NCBI GenBank assembly: GCA_001403755.1
Contig: CYUH01000011.1
Location: 40,403-104,402, forward strand
Reading direction: 5' to 3'
DNA length: 64,000 bases
Origin: Chryseobacterium senegalense
Lineage (GTDB): Bacteria; Bacteroidota; Bacteroidia; Flavobacteriales; Weeksellaceae
Both the position numbers and the translations under genes were made by a program. Below are positions 25,897 through 34,825 of this stretch, piece after piece (positions within the stretch are counted from its first letter, which is position 1; every line of letters begins with the position of its first letter). The notes below the pieces were generated by a model. The model saw nothing but the letters and a program-made list of their open reading frames with translations, was not told the DNA's origin and searched no databases.

Positions 25897-26673
25897 CTAT
25901 TTTTTATAATAATCTCCGGCTAAACTTGCGCCGCCACCACAAAAGTAATTTAATGCGAATCTATCTTCAAATTTTGAAGTAAAGACTTCAGCTGTTTTAT
26001 CCTTAAATAGAATTGTCATCGTCCCATTTAAATCTTTATTGATTGCTTTTAAATCAACATCAATCTGATTATTCACTAATTTACCTTTCCCTTCAAACGT
26101 ACAACCTTTTACAGCGCCGGTAACTGAAATTTTAACTGAATAAATACTGTCATTTTCAGATTTCAATTCCAGAATTTGGTTGTATCCTTTCCCATCGTTG
26201 TTGGTGTTATAGGTACCGTTCAACTCAGCGGGCGTGAATGCTTTTACTTCTTTAAAAATGTAATTTTTGGCTAATTCTCCGCTTACTTCTTTCTTATCAG
26301 CATCCAATCTTACCAAGGTTTTATTTGGTTTTACCATATAATATTCCTTGGGCGAATTTGGGATGGATACTTCAATAATGTTATCATTCTTTGTCCAGGT
26401 ACCATACTCGTTTTCAGAAGTACCGTCGCTGTCTAAATACGATGTACTTTTAACCGCTTTGTTGTCTTTTTGAAACGTAATATAGGTTTCGATTCCCATA
26501 CAATCTGCGCAAGGCAATGTTGCCGTGTAGATTCCTGAAGTAAAATCATTATTCTGCTGTGCCTCTGTTTTTTTCTGCTCTTTATTTCCAGTTTCAACGG
26601 TTGATTTGCTTTCGTTACAAGAAACAAGAATGGTGGTTAGTGCTGCTACGGTTAAAAATTTAAATGTGTTCAT
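25897..26673 (-). CDS. NlpE N-terminal-domain lipoprotein
   Basis: 258 residues. Lipoprotein signal MNTFKFLTVAALTTILVSC, then a charged linker. Residues about 45-135 contain GIYTATLPCADCMGIETYITF, the CxxC-bearing signature of NlpE/CopF-type domains, and end in YGTWTKNDNIIEV. The second half (about 145-258) is a META-like or second beta domain (LNGTYNTNNDGKGYNQILEL) with cysteines at KGCTFEG and NYFCGGG. NlpE proteins in the outer membrane help sense envelope or copper stress; no regulator is next to it here, so function is inferred from family only. Confidence 0.87.
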   Translation of the reverse strand: MNTFKFLTVAALTTILVSCNESKSTVETGNKEQKKTEAQQNNDFTSGIYTATLPCADCMGIETYITFQKDNKAVKSTSYLDSDGTSENEYGTWTKNDNIIEVSIPNSPKEYYMVKPNKTLVRLDADKKEVSGELAKNYIFKEVKAFTPAELNGTYNTNNDGKGYNQILELKSENDSIYSVKISVTGAVKGCTFEGKGKLVNNQIDVDLKAINKDLNGTMTILFKDKTAEVFTSKFEDRFALNYFCGGGASLAGDYYKK

Positions 26674-26743
26674 TATCTTTTTTTTGATTAATTTAAAATG
26701 TGTTATGACCTAATTAATGTTTTAAAGAGGCTACAACTGACTT

Positions 26744-26773
26744 ACAAAAAAGAGACCATTCTAGAGGTCTCTT
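26744..26773 (-). terminator. Terminator of the AIPR gene
   Basis: On the minus strand AAGAGACC, 8-nt loop, GGTCTCTT followed by TTTT (plus arms 26766-26773 and 26750-26757). It lies about 125 bp past the AIPR stop. A similar AGAGAC hairpin occurs on the other side of the gene (28732-28759). Confidence 0.75.
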
Positions 26774-26896
26774 CGGTATTTTTTGAAAATATTTTAGGAT
26801 GAATGTGGAATGTTGGAAACTTATGAAGATTGCGTTTACGAGGATTTGCGTTGCTGGTTTTTAAGTGAAACTAAATTCTGGTTATTACCAACGACT

Positions 26897-28588
26897 TTAT
26901 TTAATTTCTTCATCGTCAATTACTTGTAAAATTTCGGTTACAAAATCTTTTCCTTTAGCTACTCCATTATTACCACCCATTGCGTCATATACAACCAAGG
27001 TATTCTCTACCGCTCGTTTCAACAATTCGTCTGAAATTTCTTCAAGATTAATTTGTTTTATTTTTTCAGCGTTTGGCGAGATATGATTACAAATACTTAA
27101 AATTACATACATTAAAACGTGAAATTTAATATCACCTTTTTGGGAACGATTTAATTTAGGACTATCATAGGAATTGAGTGTCATCTCAACCTTTTGTTGA
27201 GCAAAAATTAATTTATAATATACTTCAATAGGAATAGAATTTCTGAAAATTGTATCATAATCCGAGTCATTTTTAATAATTGTAGATGGTCTAGCCCTTG
27301 CGTAATCAGGTTTTCTTTGTAATGTTGACATTCCCAATTGAGCTAAAAATGGAATTGAAATAATTTTATTTATAGGTCTTAATTGATTTTTATGATAATT
27401 TTTTCGTCTATCATAATAAAAACCTTTTGATAAAAGATAATCTTCAATATCTCTATGAATTGGATCTGTCGCACGAAGGGAAGCCGGAGGTATGTTTGTT
27501 TGACTATTTGTTGATTTAATAACTTTTAGTCTACTTTTTTCGTCAGTTGTTTTAACTATTCTTACTAAAACATTCCTGCTTTCTTGAGCGTCTGGGTTCA
27601 CTTTGAAATAGTTATATAATTCAAAAGATGTTTGTAGTCCATTTACTATTTGTGGTTCTTCAACTTGAAGAACTTTACTTGAAAATGAAGCGTTTGTAAC
27701 AGTAATTGTTACTCCATTGTTTAACCACCAAAAATCTTCATCAGAACTTGATTGTAAAGTTTCTTTAATTCCCGAATTTACTTCCACACTACCTTGGTAA
27801 TCTCTAATGTTAGAATCAAAAAAATATTTTATAATTTCTGAATTATCGTCAGTAATAAAAGCAAAGTAATTTTTTAAAGGTACCAAAGCAATATAACCTC
27901 CATCTTGGGTTGAAATTGGATTGTCGGATAATGTGATGCCTTTTGATTTTATCTGCTCTTTTCTTGACAACTCAATTAAATCACCGGCGGTTAAAAACCT
28001 AAAGTTTACTGTTGCTTTATCAAAATGTTTTTGAATTATTTCTATAAGATTATCAACCTTTCGTTGTACATTTTGATGTACTTCATTTCCTTTAGACGCA
28101 TAGAAATAATGAAAATTTAAAACTGGAAATTTAGATGTTAAATGTAGGTATTGATTCTTAAAAACTTCCCGATTATTTAATAAATCATTATTATAAACGC
28201 TTCGTAACTCATCAGCAGTTTTTGAAAAGTTAAATAAATCATTAGCTGAAGAAGTACATTTTTCAATCGGAGATTCTCCAAAACCATTTGTGTTCTTAGA
28301 TTGAATAATATATACATCAATTATTGAATTTCTTTTCCCATCAATTAATTCACTATCTCGCTGTACAAGTTCTGAGTTGACGAAAGTATAAATTGAATCA
28401 ATTCCTCCGTCTCCGCCGTTGTCAACAATTCCTTCAAGAAGTTCATCGTAAGAAAGCTCTAGATTTTTCAAAACTTGTTCTGTAACAAATAGATGAAAAA
28501 AATCGTCATTAGACAATTCTGCATCGCCGAGTTCATTTTTTTGTTGTTGTAATAGAGTTTCTAGGATAATTTGTTGATTTGTTGACAT
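26897..28588 (-). CDS. AIPR-family abortive infection / phage defence protein
   Basis: 563 residues, no signal or membrane helix. The N-terminal 200 residues look like a PD-(D/E)xK nuclease fold: E52 in the helix LLEGIVDNGGDGG, D64 in GGIDSIYTF and Q96-S-K98 in DVYIIQSKN. The AIPR domain follows (about 245-520), with DFWWLNNGVTITVTNASF, QIVNGLQTSFELY and VLVRIVKTTDE, then NSQTNIPPASLRATDPIHRDIE. The family is linked to abortive infection against phage; targets are unknown. Base composition is far lower in G+C than neighbours (14 of 60 bases at 28021-28080), consistent with transfer. It stands alone between two hairpins. Confidence 0.88.
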   Translation of the reverse strand: MSTNQQIILETLLQQQKNELGDAELSNDDFFHLFVTEQVLKNLELSYDELLEGIVDNGGDGGIDSIYTFVNSELVQRDSELIDGKRNSIIDVYIIQSKNTNGFGESPIEKCTSSANDLFNFSKTADELRSVYNNDLLNNREVFKNQYLHLTSKFPVLNFHYFYASKGNEVHQNVQRKVDNLIEIIQKHFDKATVNFRFLTAGDLIELSRKEQIKSKGITLSDNPISTQDGGYIALVPLKNYFAFITDDNSEIIKYFFDSNIRDYQGSVEVNSGIKETLQSSSDEDFWWLNNGVTITVTNASFSSKVLQVEEPQIVNGLQTSFELYNYFKVNPDAQESRNVLVRIVKTTDEKSRLKVIKSTNSQTNIPPASLRATDPIHRDIEDYLLSKGFYYDRRKNYHKNQLRPINKIISIPFLAQLGMSTLQRKPDYARARPSTIIKNDSDYDTIFRNSIPIEVYYKLIFAQQKVEMTLNSYDSPKLNRSQKGDIKFHVLMYVILSICNHISPNAEKIKQINLEEISDELLKRAVENTLVVYDAMGGNNGVAKGKDFVTEILQVIDDEEIK

Positions 28589-28731
28589 AGTGTTCTTTTA
28601 AAATTAAGCATAACGGAAAAAGTATCGGCGAAGTGTGACCTTATTTTTAGGGAAAGTTCAAGTTCAGACCAATCGTAGCCAATAATCTTTCAATGGAACT
28701 AAGTTACTTAAAAAATCAATAGAATGGAAAC

Positions 28732-28759
28732 AAAAAAAGAGACCTTTCTCAAAGTCTCT
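28732..28759 (-). terminator. Terminator downstream of the PEGA-like membrane gene
   Basis: On the minus strand AGAGAC...GTCTCT with an inner TTT/AAA pair, followed by a T run (plus-strand A run at 28732-28738). It is about 180 bp past the gene it would end, so termination of that gene is likely but not certain. The surrounding 354-bp gap (28589-28942) holds nothing else I can recognise. Confidence 0.55.
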
Positions 28760-28942
28760 GCAATCTATTTAAAATCTTTTTAAGACAAACCCGGAATGTT
28801 AAAGAAAAGCTCCCAAATTTTACATTCAAAAGGCGTTTATCTTAGTGTTTTTTTTTATTTATTTTGATTTGATGATTTTTCACTTCATTGGTGTCTTTTC
28901 GGGCGCAACGAATGTCTGGTTAATAGATGCAGTTGCTTTCAA

Positions 28943-29389
28943 CTATCTAAAATTCAATTTAAATTTCTGAATACTTTTTAGAGATGAATTTGCAAATAAT
29001 AAGATGAAAAAAGGAATAACTAGCGGATACCTAAATTCAATTTGCCTGTTATACAGCAAATATGTAATAACAAAAGCATAAGCCAATAAAAATCCTATGA
29101 TAACTCCATTTATTATTTTAGGTAATTCTGTGTGTTGATTTGTCCATAAGAAATTTTCATTAATATCAATAGGTAAAATAATTTTTCGCGCACTCAAATT
29201 AAAATTATGCTCTTTCTCATAATCTTGTCCTTTCACAAGAATTTTATGATTTCCAAGAGTTGTTACAATATCCAATTTTGGATTTTTATAATCGACATTA
29301 CCGACGAACGTATCGTCTATAAAAATTTCGTATATATTATTCTTAAAAGAAGATTTTTGATTGAGCTTTAATTTTATTTTTCCTTTCAT
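28943..29389 (-). CDS. Small membrane protein with PEGA-like N-terminus
   Basis: 148 residues, not recognised by name. Residues 1-65 read like a PEGA-type beta domain (YEIFIDDTFVGNVDYKNPKLDIVTTLGNHKILVKGQDYEKEHNFNL in pattern: D-x-x-x-V-G, then G-x-H-x-I-x-V-K-G). Residues about 90-112 (INGVIIGFLLAYAFVITYLLY) and 118-135 (YPLVIPFFILLFA) are transmembrane helices, with a basic tail. Like the AIPR gene it is very AT-rich and on the same strand, 354 bp upstream of it; whether the two work together is unknown. Confidence 0.65.
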   Translation of the reverse strand: MKGKIKLKLNQKSSFKNNIYEIFIDDTFVGNVDYKNPKLDIVTTLGNHKILVKGQDYEKEHNFNLSARKIILPIDINENFLWTNQHTELPKIINGVIIGFLLAYAFVITYLLYNRQIEFRYPLVIPFFILLFANSSLKSIQKFKLNFR

Positions 29390-29576
29390 CTTATTCAGTA
29401 ATTTTATGCAATATAATGAAAATTTTCATTCATGAATTTGTTTTAATAGCACTCAACATGACTTTCCGGTATTACCGAAGGCGGATCAATTGAAAAGAAA
29501 ATTTACCATTTAGAAATAAGAATAGCCCAAAAATAATTAAATGAGTTAAATGAAAAAAACAAATATTATTCATTCT

Positions 29577-30002
29577 TTAGGAACGAGCCAAACTCTGCTT
29601 TTCTTTCTCCAAAATCATATACTGATGATAACGAAGTGGTTCTTCGAGATTTTCGAATTCGTCTTTGGATAAAACCCGATAATTGATTTTAAAGGTTTTT
29701 TTCTTTGCAGTTTCCAGTGAAAATCCGCCTACTCCAAAACCGTCGCTAACATCAAGTTCGAAATGGTTGTATTTCCAGTATTCATATAAATCGTGATCCA
29801 CCCAAAAGTAAAAACCTAGAACAGTACCGATGCACACATCTTTTGTGCGCGGATAATAATGTCCTTTGCGAAAACATTGGGGCTGGGTTCCTTCGCAGCA
29901 GCCACCTGCTTGATAAAACATCAAATCTCCAAATTCTTCAGAGAGTTCCTTGATCAGTTCCAAAGCTTTTGGGGTTGCGGAAAGTCGCTGTGTATTGTTC
30001 AT
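29577..30002 (-). CDS. DUF779 protein, partner of the aldehyde dehydrogenase
   Basis: 141 residues from the ATG at 30002 (MNNTQRLSATPKALELIKELSEEFG). A longer in-frame reading would extend through a terminator hairpin and is rejected. The family's cysteine-rich segment is present: FYQAGGCCEGTQPQCFRKGHY, then VCIGTVLGFYFWVDHDLYEYWKYNHFELDVSDGFGVGGFSLE. DUF779 genes occur next to acetaldehyde/aldehyde dehydrogenases in many bacteria; the cysteines suggest metal binding or redox protection, but the function is not established. It lies 81 bp downstream of the dehydrogenase with a hairpin between. Confidence 0.92.
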   Translation of the reverse strand: MNNTQRLSATPKALELIKELSEEFGDLMFYQAGGCCEGTQPQCFRKGHYYPRTKDVCIGTVLGFYFWVDHDLYEYWKYNHFELDVSDGFGVGGFSLETAKKKTFKINYRVLSKDEFENLEEPLRYHQYMILEKEKQSLARS

Positions 30003-30041
30003 TATAGTAATTTTTAGGGTGCATAATTTTTCATTGAAAAG

Positions 30042-30077
30042 AAAAAAAAGGCGGATTTTTTTAAGAAATCCACCTTT
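30042..30077 (-). terminator. Intercistronic terminator/attenuator between aldehyde dehydrogenase and DUF779
   Basis: On the minus strand AAAGGTGGATTT, short loop, AAATCCGCCTTT and a T run. The stem begins 7 bp past the dehydrogenase stop. Partial read-through would give less DUF779 than enzyme. Confidence 0.75.
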
Positions 30078-30083
30078 GTTCAT

Positions 30084-31592
30084 TTAGAAGAATCCTAATT
30101 TTTCTTTGCTGTAAGAAATGAGCATATTCTTGGTTTGGCGGTAATGATCGAGCATCATCTTGTGATTCTCTCTACCAATTCCCGACAGTTTGTAGCCTCC
30201 GAAAGGTGCTCCTGCAGGATAAGAATGGTATTGGTTTACCCAAACTCTTCCTGACTGGATTGCTCTTGGTACTTGATACAGTTGATGAGCATCTCTGGTC
30301 CAAACTCCGGCTCCTAAACCATAAATGGTATCGTTTGCGATCGCGATTGCATCTGCTTCATCCTTGAAAGTGGTTACTGCAAGTACAGGTCCGAAAATTT
30401 CTTCCTGGAAAACTCTCATTTTATTGTGGCCTTTCAGTAGTGTAGGTTGGATGTAGTACCCGTTTTTCAACTCGCCCTCCAGTGAATTAGCGCCGCCTCC
30501 TGTTAGCACTTCGCAACCTTCTTCTTTACCAAGGTTGATGTAGCTAAGGATTTTGTCGTACTGGATTTTTGAAGCTTGCGCACCAATCATTGTAGAGGTA
30601 TCGAGTGGATTTCCTGCTTTAATGGCTTTAACACGTTCTACGACTCTTTCGATGAATTTGTCAGCAATACTTTCCTGTACCAGTAATCGGGACGGGCAAG
30701 TACAGATTTCACCTTGGTTTAAAGCAAATAATGCGGCTCCTTCCAACGCTTTGTCGAAGAAGGCATCGTCTTCATCCATCACGGATTCGAAGAAAACGTT
30801 TGGTGATTTACCTCCCAATTCCAAAGTTACCGGAATGATGTTTTCAGTAGCATATTGCATCACCAGTCTTCCTGTTGCGGTAGAACCCGTGAAGGCTGCT
30901 TTTGCCACTTTTTTGTTGGTAACCAGGGCATGACCTAATTCTCCTCCAAAACCATTTACAATATTTACGACTCCCGGTGGAAGCAAATCACCGATAATTT
31001 CCATCAATACCAAAATTGAGATGGGTGTACTTTCAGCCGGTTTCAGTACCACGCAGTTTCCTGCTGCCAAAGCTGGAGCAAGTTTCCATACAGCCATCAG
31101 TATCGGGAAATTCCAAGGAATAATTTGAGCAATCACTCCTAAAGGTTCATTCACAATTAAGGAAACCGTATCGTTGTCTAATTCCATTAAAGAACCTTCT
31201 TCTGCTCGAATCACCCCGGCAAAATATCTGAAATGGTCAATCGCCAAAGGAATGTCGGCATTCAGGGTTTCGCGAACTGGTTTTCCATTGTCCATGGTTT
31301 CTACCACTGCAATTTTTTCCAGGTTGGCTTCCATGCGATCCGCAATTTTAATGAGGATGTTGCTTCTTTCGGTAACGGAAGTTTTTCCCCAAGTTACGAA
31401 AGCCGCTTCCGCAGCATTTACTGCCATTTCCAAATCCTGTTCGTTGGAATGTGCCGCTTGACCCATCACTGTTCCATCCAATGGGGTGATTACATCAAAA
31501 TATTTTCCACTTGCCGGTGGAGTCCATTGTCCGTTAATGTAGTTGTCGTACTTTTCTTTCAGTTGTACTCTGTCGTAAACTTTTGAACTCAT
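30084..31592 (-). CDS. NAD(P)-dependent aldehyde dehydrogenase (AldB/ExaC type)
   Basis: 502 residues, full length. Motifs: [29 protein letters not shown] (substrate and cofactor region), [13 protein letters not shown], the general-base glutamate in [12 protein letters not shown], the catalytic cysteine in [13 protein letters not shown] near residue 300, and EEIFGPVL. The double cysteine and DUF779 partner fit the acetaldehyde/aldehyde dehydrogenase subgroup (AldB, ExaC). It oxidises short aldehydes to acids in the cytosol. Substrate preference is inferred from the subgroup. Confidence 0.95.
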   Translation of the reverse strand: MSSKVYDRVQLKEKYDNYINGQWTPPASGKYFDVITPLDGTVMGQAAHSNEQDLEMAVNAAEAAFVTWGKTSVTERSNILIKIADRMEANLEKIAVVETMDNGKPVRETLNADIPLAIDHFRYFAGVIRAEEGSLMELDNDTVSLIVNEPLGVIAQIIPWNFPILMAVWKLAPALAAGNCVVLKPAESTPISILVLMEIIGDLLPPGVVNIVNGFGGELGHALVTNKKVAKAAFTGSTATGRLVMQYATENIIPVTLELGGKSPNVFFESVMDEDDAFFDKALEGAALFALNQGEICTCPSRLLVQESIADKFIERVVERVKAIKAGNPLDTSTMIGAQASKIQYDKILSYINLGKEEGCEVLTGGGANSLEGELKNGYYIQPTLLKGHNKMRVFQEEIFGPVLAVTTFKDEADAIAIANDTIYGLGAGVWTRDAHQLYQVPRAIQSGRVWVNQYHSYPAGAPFGGYKLSGIGRENHKMMLDHYRQTKNMLISYSKEKLGFF

Positions 31593-31798
31593 CGTTGATT
31601 TGTTTAATTATTAATATAAAACTAATCATTGTATAATGAATAGAAAAGTTAATATTTGTTAATTATTTAAAAGTTCCACAATTGAGGTAGCCATAACTTG
31701 CTAATTATTTTTAAATGACTATCGTTTGGTTAATTTTCTTTAATATTTAAAAAAAAGGAAGGCGATATAAGAAGTTTTGATTAGTGGTTTTAACAAAA

Positions 31799-31828
31799 AA
31801 TAAAAAGACATCTCCGAAGAAATGTCTT
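31799..31828 (-). terminator. Terminator of the nuo operon
   Basis: On the minus strand AAGACATTTC, UUCG-type tetraloop TTCG, GAGATGTCTT and a T run; 25 bp past the nuoN stop. The C(UUCG)G loop is exceptionally stable. Confidence 0.9.
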
Positions 31829-31852
31829 ATATAAATAATATTTAAATGCCTT

Positions 31853-33241
31853 TTACAATCCAAACTGTCTTGCAAACAAATCCGGGAAAATTCCCAGTGC
31901 AAAAAGTGCAAAAATGATGAATACTGCAACAATATTGTAAGTTAACGGTACTCTTTCAGAAGTTTTGAAACTACTTTCTTTCGGGAAGAACATCATCATG
32001 ATCAATCGTAAATAATAAGCGATAGAAATTGCTGATCCCAAAACCGCGATCAAAACCATGAAGGTTCCCATTTTCGGATACTGAATGGCTTGTGCAAAGA
32101 TGGAAAATTTCCCCATGAAACCTGCAGTAAGTGGGATTCCCGCCATAGATAACATAGAAACCGCGGCCGCGACTGCCATAATCGGTTCCGACTGGGCCAG
32201 ACCTTTGAAAGCGTTGTAGGAAGTTTCTCGTTTAAGTTTTTCTACCCAGATCAAACAAGACATTACACCGATTGTTGCGATTGAATAGGCGAAAAGGTAA
32301 AATGCAAGGTTGTACGCTGAAAGATTATTTAAACCAAAGAAAATTAATCCCAAATATCCAACGTGGGAAACGGAAGAATAAGCCAACATCCGCTTAGCAT
32401 TACTCTGTGCAAGTCCCATCGTATTCGCCAGGAACAAAGTGATGATGATTAAGACCCCGATGATATTGATCCACTCACCGATAATTCCGGCAAATCCAAT
32501 CGTCATTACTCTAAACAAAGAGAAGAACGCTGAAATTTTTACCACCGACATCATAAAGGCGGTGATCAATGAAGGTGAACCTTGATAAACATCCGGACTC
32601 CACATGTGGAAAGGCGCCATAGAAACTTTAAATGATAATGCCACCAACATTAATACTGCGCCTGCAATAAACATCAAGTCTTTAGGATTGGCGATGGAGT
32701 ATTGGTGAATCGTATAAAGATCAAAACTTCCTGAAGTTCCATAAATCAAGGCAATTCCAAATAAAAGGAAACCGGTGGCAAAAGCACCCATTAAAAAATA
32801 TTTGATAGAAGCTTCGTTGGAACGAAGATTAGTCTTATTGCTTCCTGCCAATACATACAATGGGATGGAAAGAATCTCGATTCCGAGGAATAAAGTTACC
32901 AAATTTTGGAATCCAAACAAGATGATTGCTCCGGACAGCGAAAATAAAATCAACGCGTACAATTCAGATTGGTGACTTCTGTGATTGCTGAAGGCGAAAC
33001 TTCCCAAAAAGAAGAGCAACAAGGTGACTACGATAGAGATTTTGGTAAACAGCGCCGCGTTCGGGCCATATTCGAACATGGCTTTGTATTGATTAAAGAA
33101 AGAACATTCCGGCAGAAAGCTTACATATAACGCCATGAGAAGCCCTAATATACCGATGTATCTTGAAAATTTTCCTTTTTCGAAAACTCCTGCAAACAAT
33201 GCGGCAACTGCAGTTAGGAATATAATGATTAAAACGCTCAT
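31853..33241 (-). CDS. nuoN: NADH-quinone oxidoreductase subunit N
   Basis: 462 residues, about 14 hydrophobic helices. It carries the antiporter-like core: the lysine-bearing loops around NLRSNEASIKYFLMGAFATG, the discontinuous helix ALSFKVSMAPFHMWSPDVYQGSP, and the lysine-bearing segment NAKRMLAYSSVSHVGYL. NuoN is one of the proton-pumping subunits in the membrane arm of complex I. It is the last gene of the operon; the gap to nuoM (33242-33328) contains 7-bp-period repeats. Confidence 0.96.
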   Translation of the reverse strand: MSVLIIIFLTAVAALFAGVFEKGKFSRYIGILGLLMALYVSFLPECSFFNQYKAMFEYGPNAALFTKISIVVTLLLFFLGSFAFSNHRSHQSELYALILFSLSGAIILFGFQNLVTLFLGIEILSIPLYVLAGSNKTNLRSNEASIKYFLMGAFATGFLLFGIALIYGTSGSFDLYTIHQYSIANPKDLMFIAGAVLMLVALSFKVSMAPFHMWSPDVYQGSPSLITAFMMSVVKISAFFSLFRVMTIGFAGIIGEWINIIGVLIIITLFLANTMGLAQSNAKRMLAYSSVSHVGYLGLIFFGLNNLSAYNLAFYLFAYSIATIGVMSCLIWVEKLKRETSYNAFKGLAQSEPIMAVAAAVSMLSMAGIPLTAGFMGKFSIFAQAIQYPKMGTFMVLIAVLGSAISIAYYLRLIMMMFFPKESSFKTSERVPLTYNIVAVFIIFALFALGIFPDLFARQFGL

Positions 33242-33248
33242 TTAATTT

Positions 33249-33297
33249 AGATTTGAGATTTTAGAGTTCAGATTCCAGATTTTTGGTCTAAGATCTT
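33249..33297. repeat. Degenerate 7-bp repeat between nuoM and nuoN
   Basis: Seven consecutive heptamers in exact register: AGATTTG, AGATTTT, AGAGTTC, AGATTCC, AGATTTT, TGGTCTA, AGATCTT. The unit is the same as the repeat at 43062-43093. Confidence 0.8.
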
Positions 33298-33328
33298 TGT
33301 CTTTTATTTCTTAATTATTTTATTTTTT

Positions 33329-34822
33329 CTAATTCATCATTGAAGTAAAAATAAACTTCAGCGAACTGTTCACCATTTCGATTAGCGGCTGAGGGAAAAC
33401 TCCTAGTAGAATTACAAAAACTGCTAAACTCGCCAACACTGAAAATTCTACTGCTGAAAGGTCTTTTGCTGAAGCTAAGATCGCTTCATCTCCTTCGCCA
33501 AACATGGCTTTACCGTAAAACCTCAGAAGATATACCGCAGAAAAAATTATCGTAAGTCCCGCAAATATCGCTGCAAGTCCGCTATAATCGAATACTGATT
33601 TCAACAAAATGAATTCTCCAATGAAGCCATTTGTTAACGGTAAACCAACTGAACCCAACAACATAAGCAGAAACAAAACAGCAAATTTCGGAGCTACTTT
33701 TGCTAATCCACCCATTTGTCGAATATCTCTGGTTTTAAATCTTTTATAAAGAATATCAGCACAATAAAACAATCCCACCACATTAATACCGTGAGCGAAA
33801 GTTTGTACCATAGCGCCTTCTGCGCCTTCGATTACGAAACTTCCTTTAACCGTTAAAATTGCTGATGCCATAATTCCGGCCACCATCAATCCAACGTGGG
33901 ATAGGGAAGAATAAGCGATAATTCTTTTTGAATCGTTCTGGATAATGGCAATTAAAGCTCCGTGTACAATTCCGATGATTGCAAGCACCAAAACGATTTG
34001 CCCAGAGATCCCAAGAATTGGTGCCGGAGTAATTGGTAATAAATATCTTAAAAGTCCGTAAACCGCCATCTTCAGCATAATTCCCGAAAGAAGCATCGAA
34101 CCTTGGGTTGGCGAATAGGTATAAGTATCCGGTTGCCAAGAATGGAAAGGGAAAACCGGTAATTTCACTGCAAATGCAAAGAAGATGAACCAAAAAACCA
34201 CTGTTTGTTCCGATGGATTCAGGTTTGCGTTATACAAATCAGTTAATGCAAAGGATGCCGAGTGGGTATAAACGTAGATCAATCCCATCAACATGAACAA
34301 AGATCCTACAAATGTATACACGAAGAACTTGGTGGTGAACGCGATTTTCTTGTTTTCTTGACCCCAGATTCCGGCAATTAACCAGATTGGAATAAGGGTC
34401 ACTTCCCAGAAAATGTAGAATAACAAACCATCTAAAGCAGTGAAAACTCCCACCAATCCGAATTGCATCAAAAGAATTAATGCGTAGAACGTGTTTCTGT
34501 ATCCCGGTTTTTCGTTAAAGGATGATAGGATGATGAGTGGCGTTAAGATATTGGTTAATAATACCAGCAACATACTCATTCCATCAATCCCGAAATGCAA
34601 ATTACTCTTGATAAATTGTGACCAAGGATAATTGATTTCATACTGAAGAACTCCGTCAACAGTGGGTTTGAAATCGAAATTCGATAGCATATAAAAGGTA
34701 AGGAACATTTGTACAAATGCAATTCCCAATGCTAAAAACTTACTTGCGGGGTTTTTCCACGCGAACACCAATGCAGAACCTACGAGAGGTAATAGTAATA
34801 ATGTTAATAATAGATACGACAT
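33329..34822 (-). CDS. nuoM: NADH-quinone oxidoreductase subunit M
   Basis: 497 residues, about 14 helices. Core motifs: HFGIDGMSMLLVLLTNILTP, the catalytic glutamate in the segment FYIFWEVTLIPIWLIAG, FAFAVKLPVFPFHSWQPDTYTYSPTQGSMLL with the conserved lysine, and NDSKRIIAYSSLSHVGL. It is a proton-pumping antiporter-type subunit of complex I in the inner membrane. It is 3 bp downstream of nuoL, so translation is probably coupled. Confidence 0.97.
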   Translation of the reverse strand: MSYLLLTLLLLPLVGSALVFAWKNPASKFLALGIAFVQMFLTFYMLSNFDFKPTVDGVLQYEINYPWSQFIKSNLHFGIDGMSMLLVLLTNILTPLIILSSFNEKPGYRNTFYALILLMQFGLVGVFTALDGLLFYIFWEVTLIPIWLIAGIWGQENKKIAFTTKFFVYTFVGSLFMLMGLIYVYTHSASFALTDLYNANLNPSEQTVVFWFIFFAFAVKLPVFPFHSWQPDTYTYSPTQGSMLLSGIMLKMAVYGLLRYLLPITPAPILGISGQIVLVLAIIGIVHGALIAIIQNDSKRIIAYSSLSHVGLMVAGIMASAILTVKGSFVIEGAEGAMVQTFAHGINVVGLFYCADILYKRFKTRDIRQMGGLAKVAPKFAVLFLLMLLGSVGLPLTNGFIGEFILLKSVFDYSGLAAIFAGLTIIFSAVYLLRFYGKAMFGEGDEAILASAKDLSAVEFSVLASLAVFVILLGVFPQPLIEMVNSSLKFIFTSMMN

Positions 34823-34825
34823 TTA

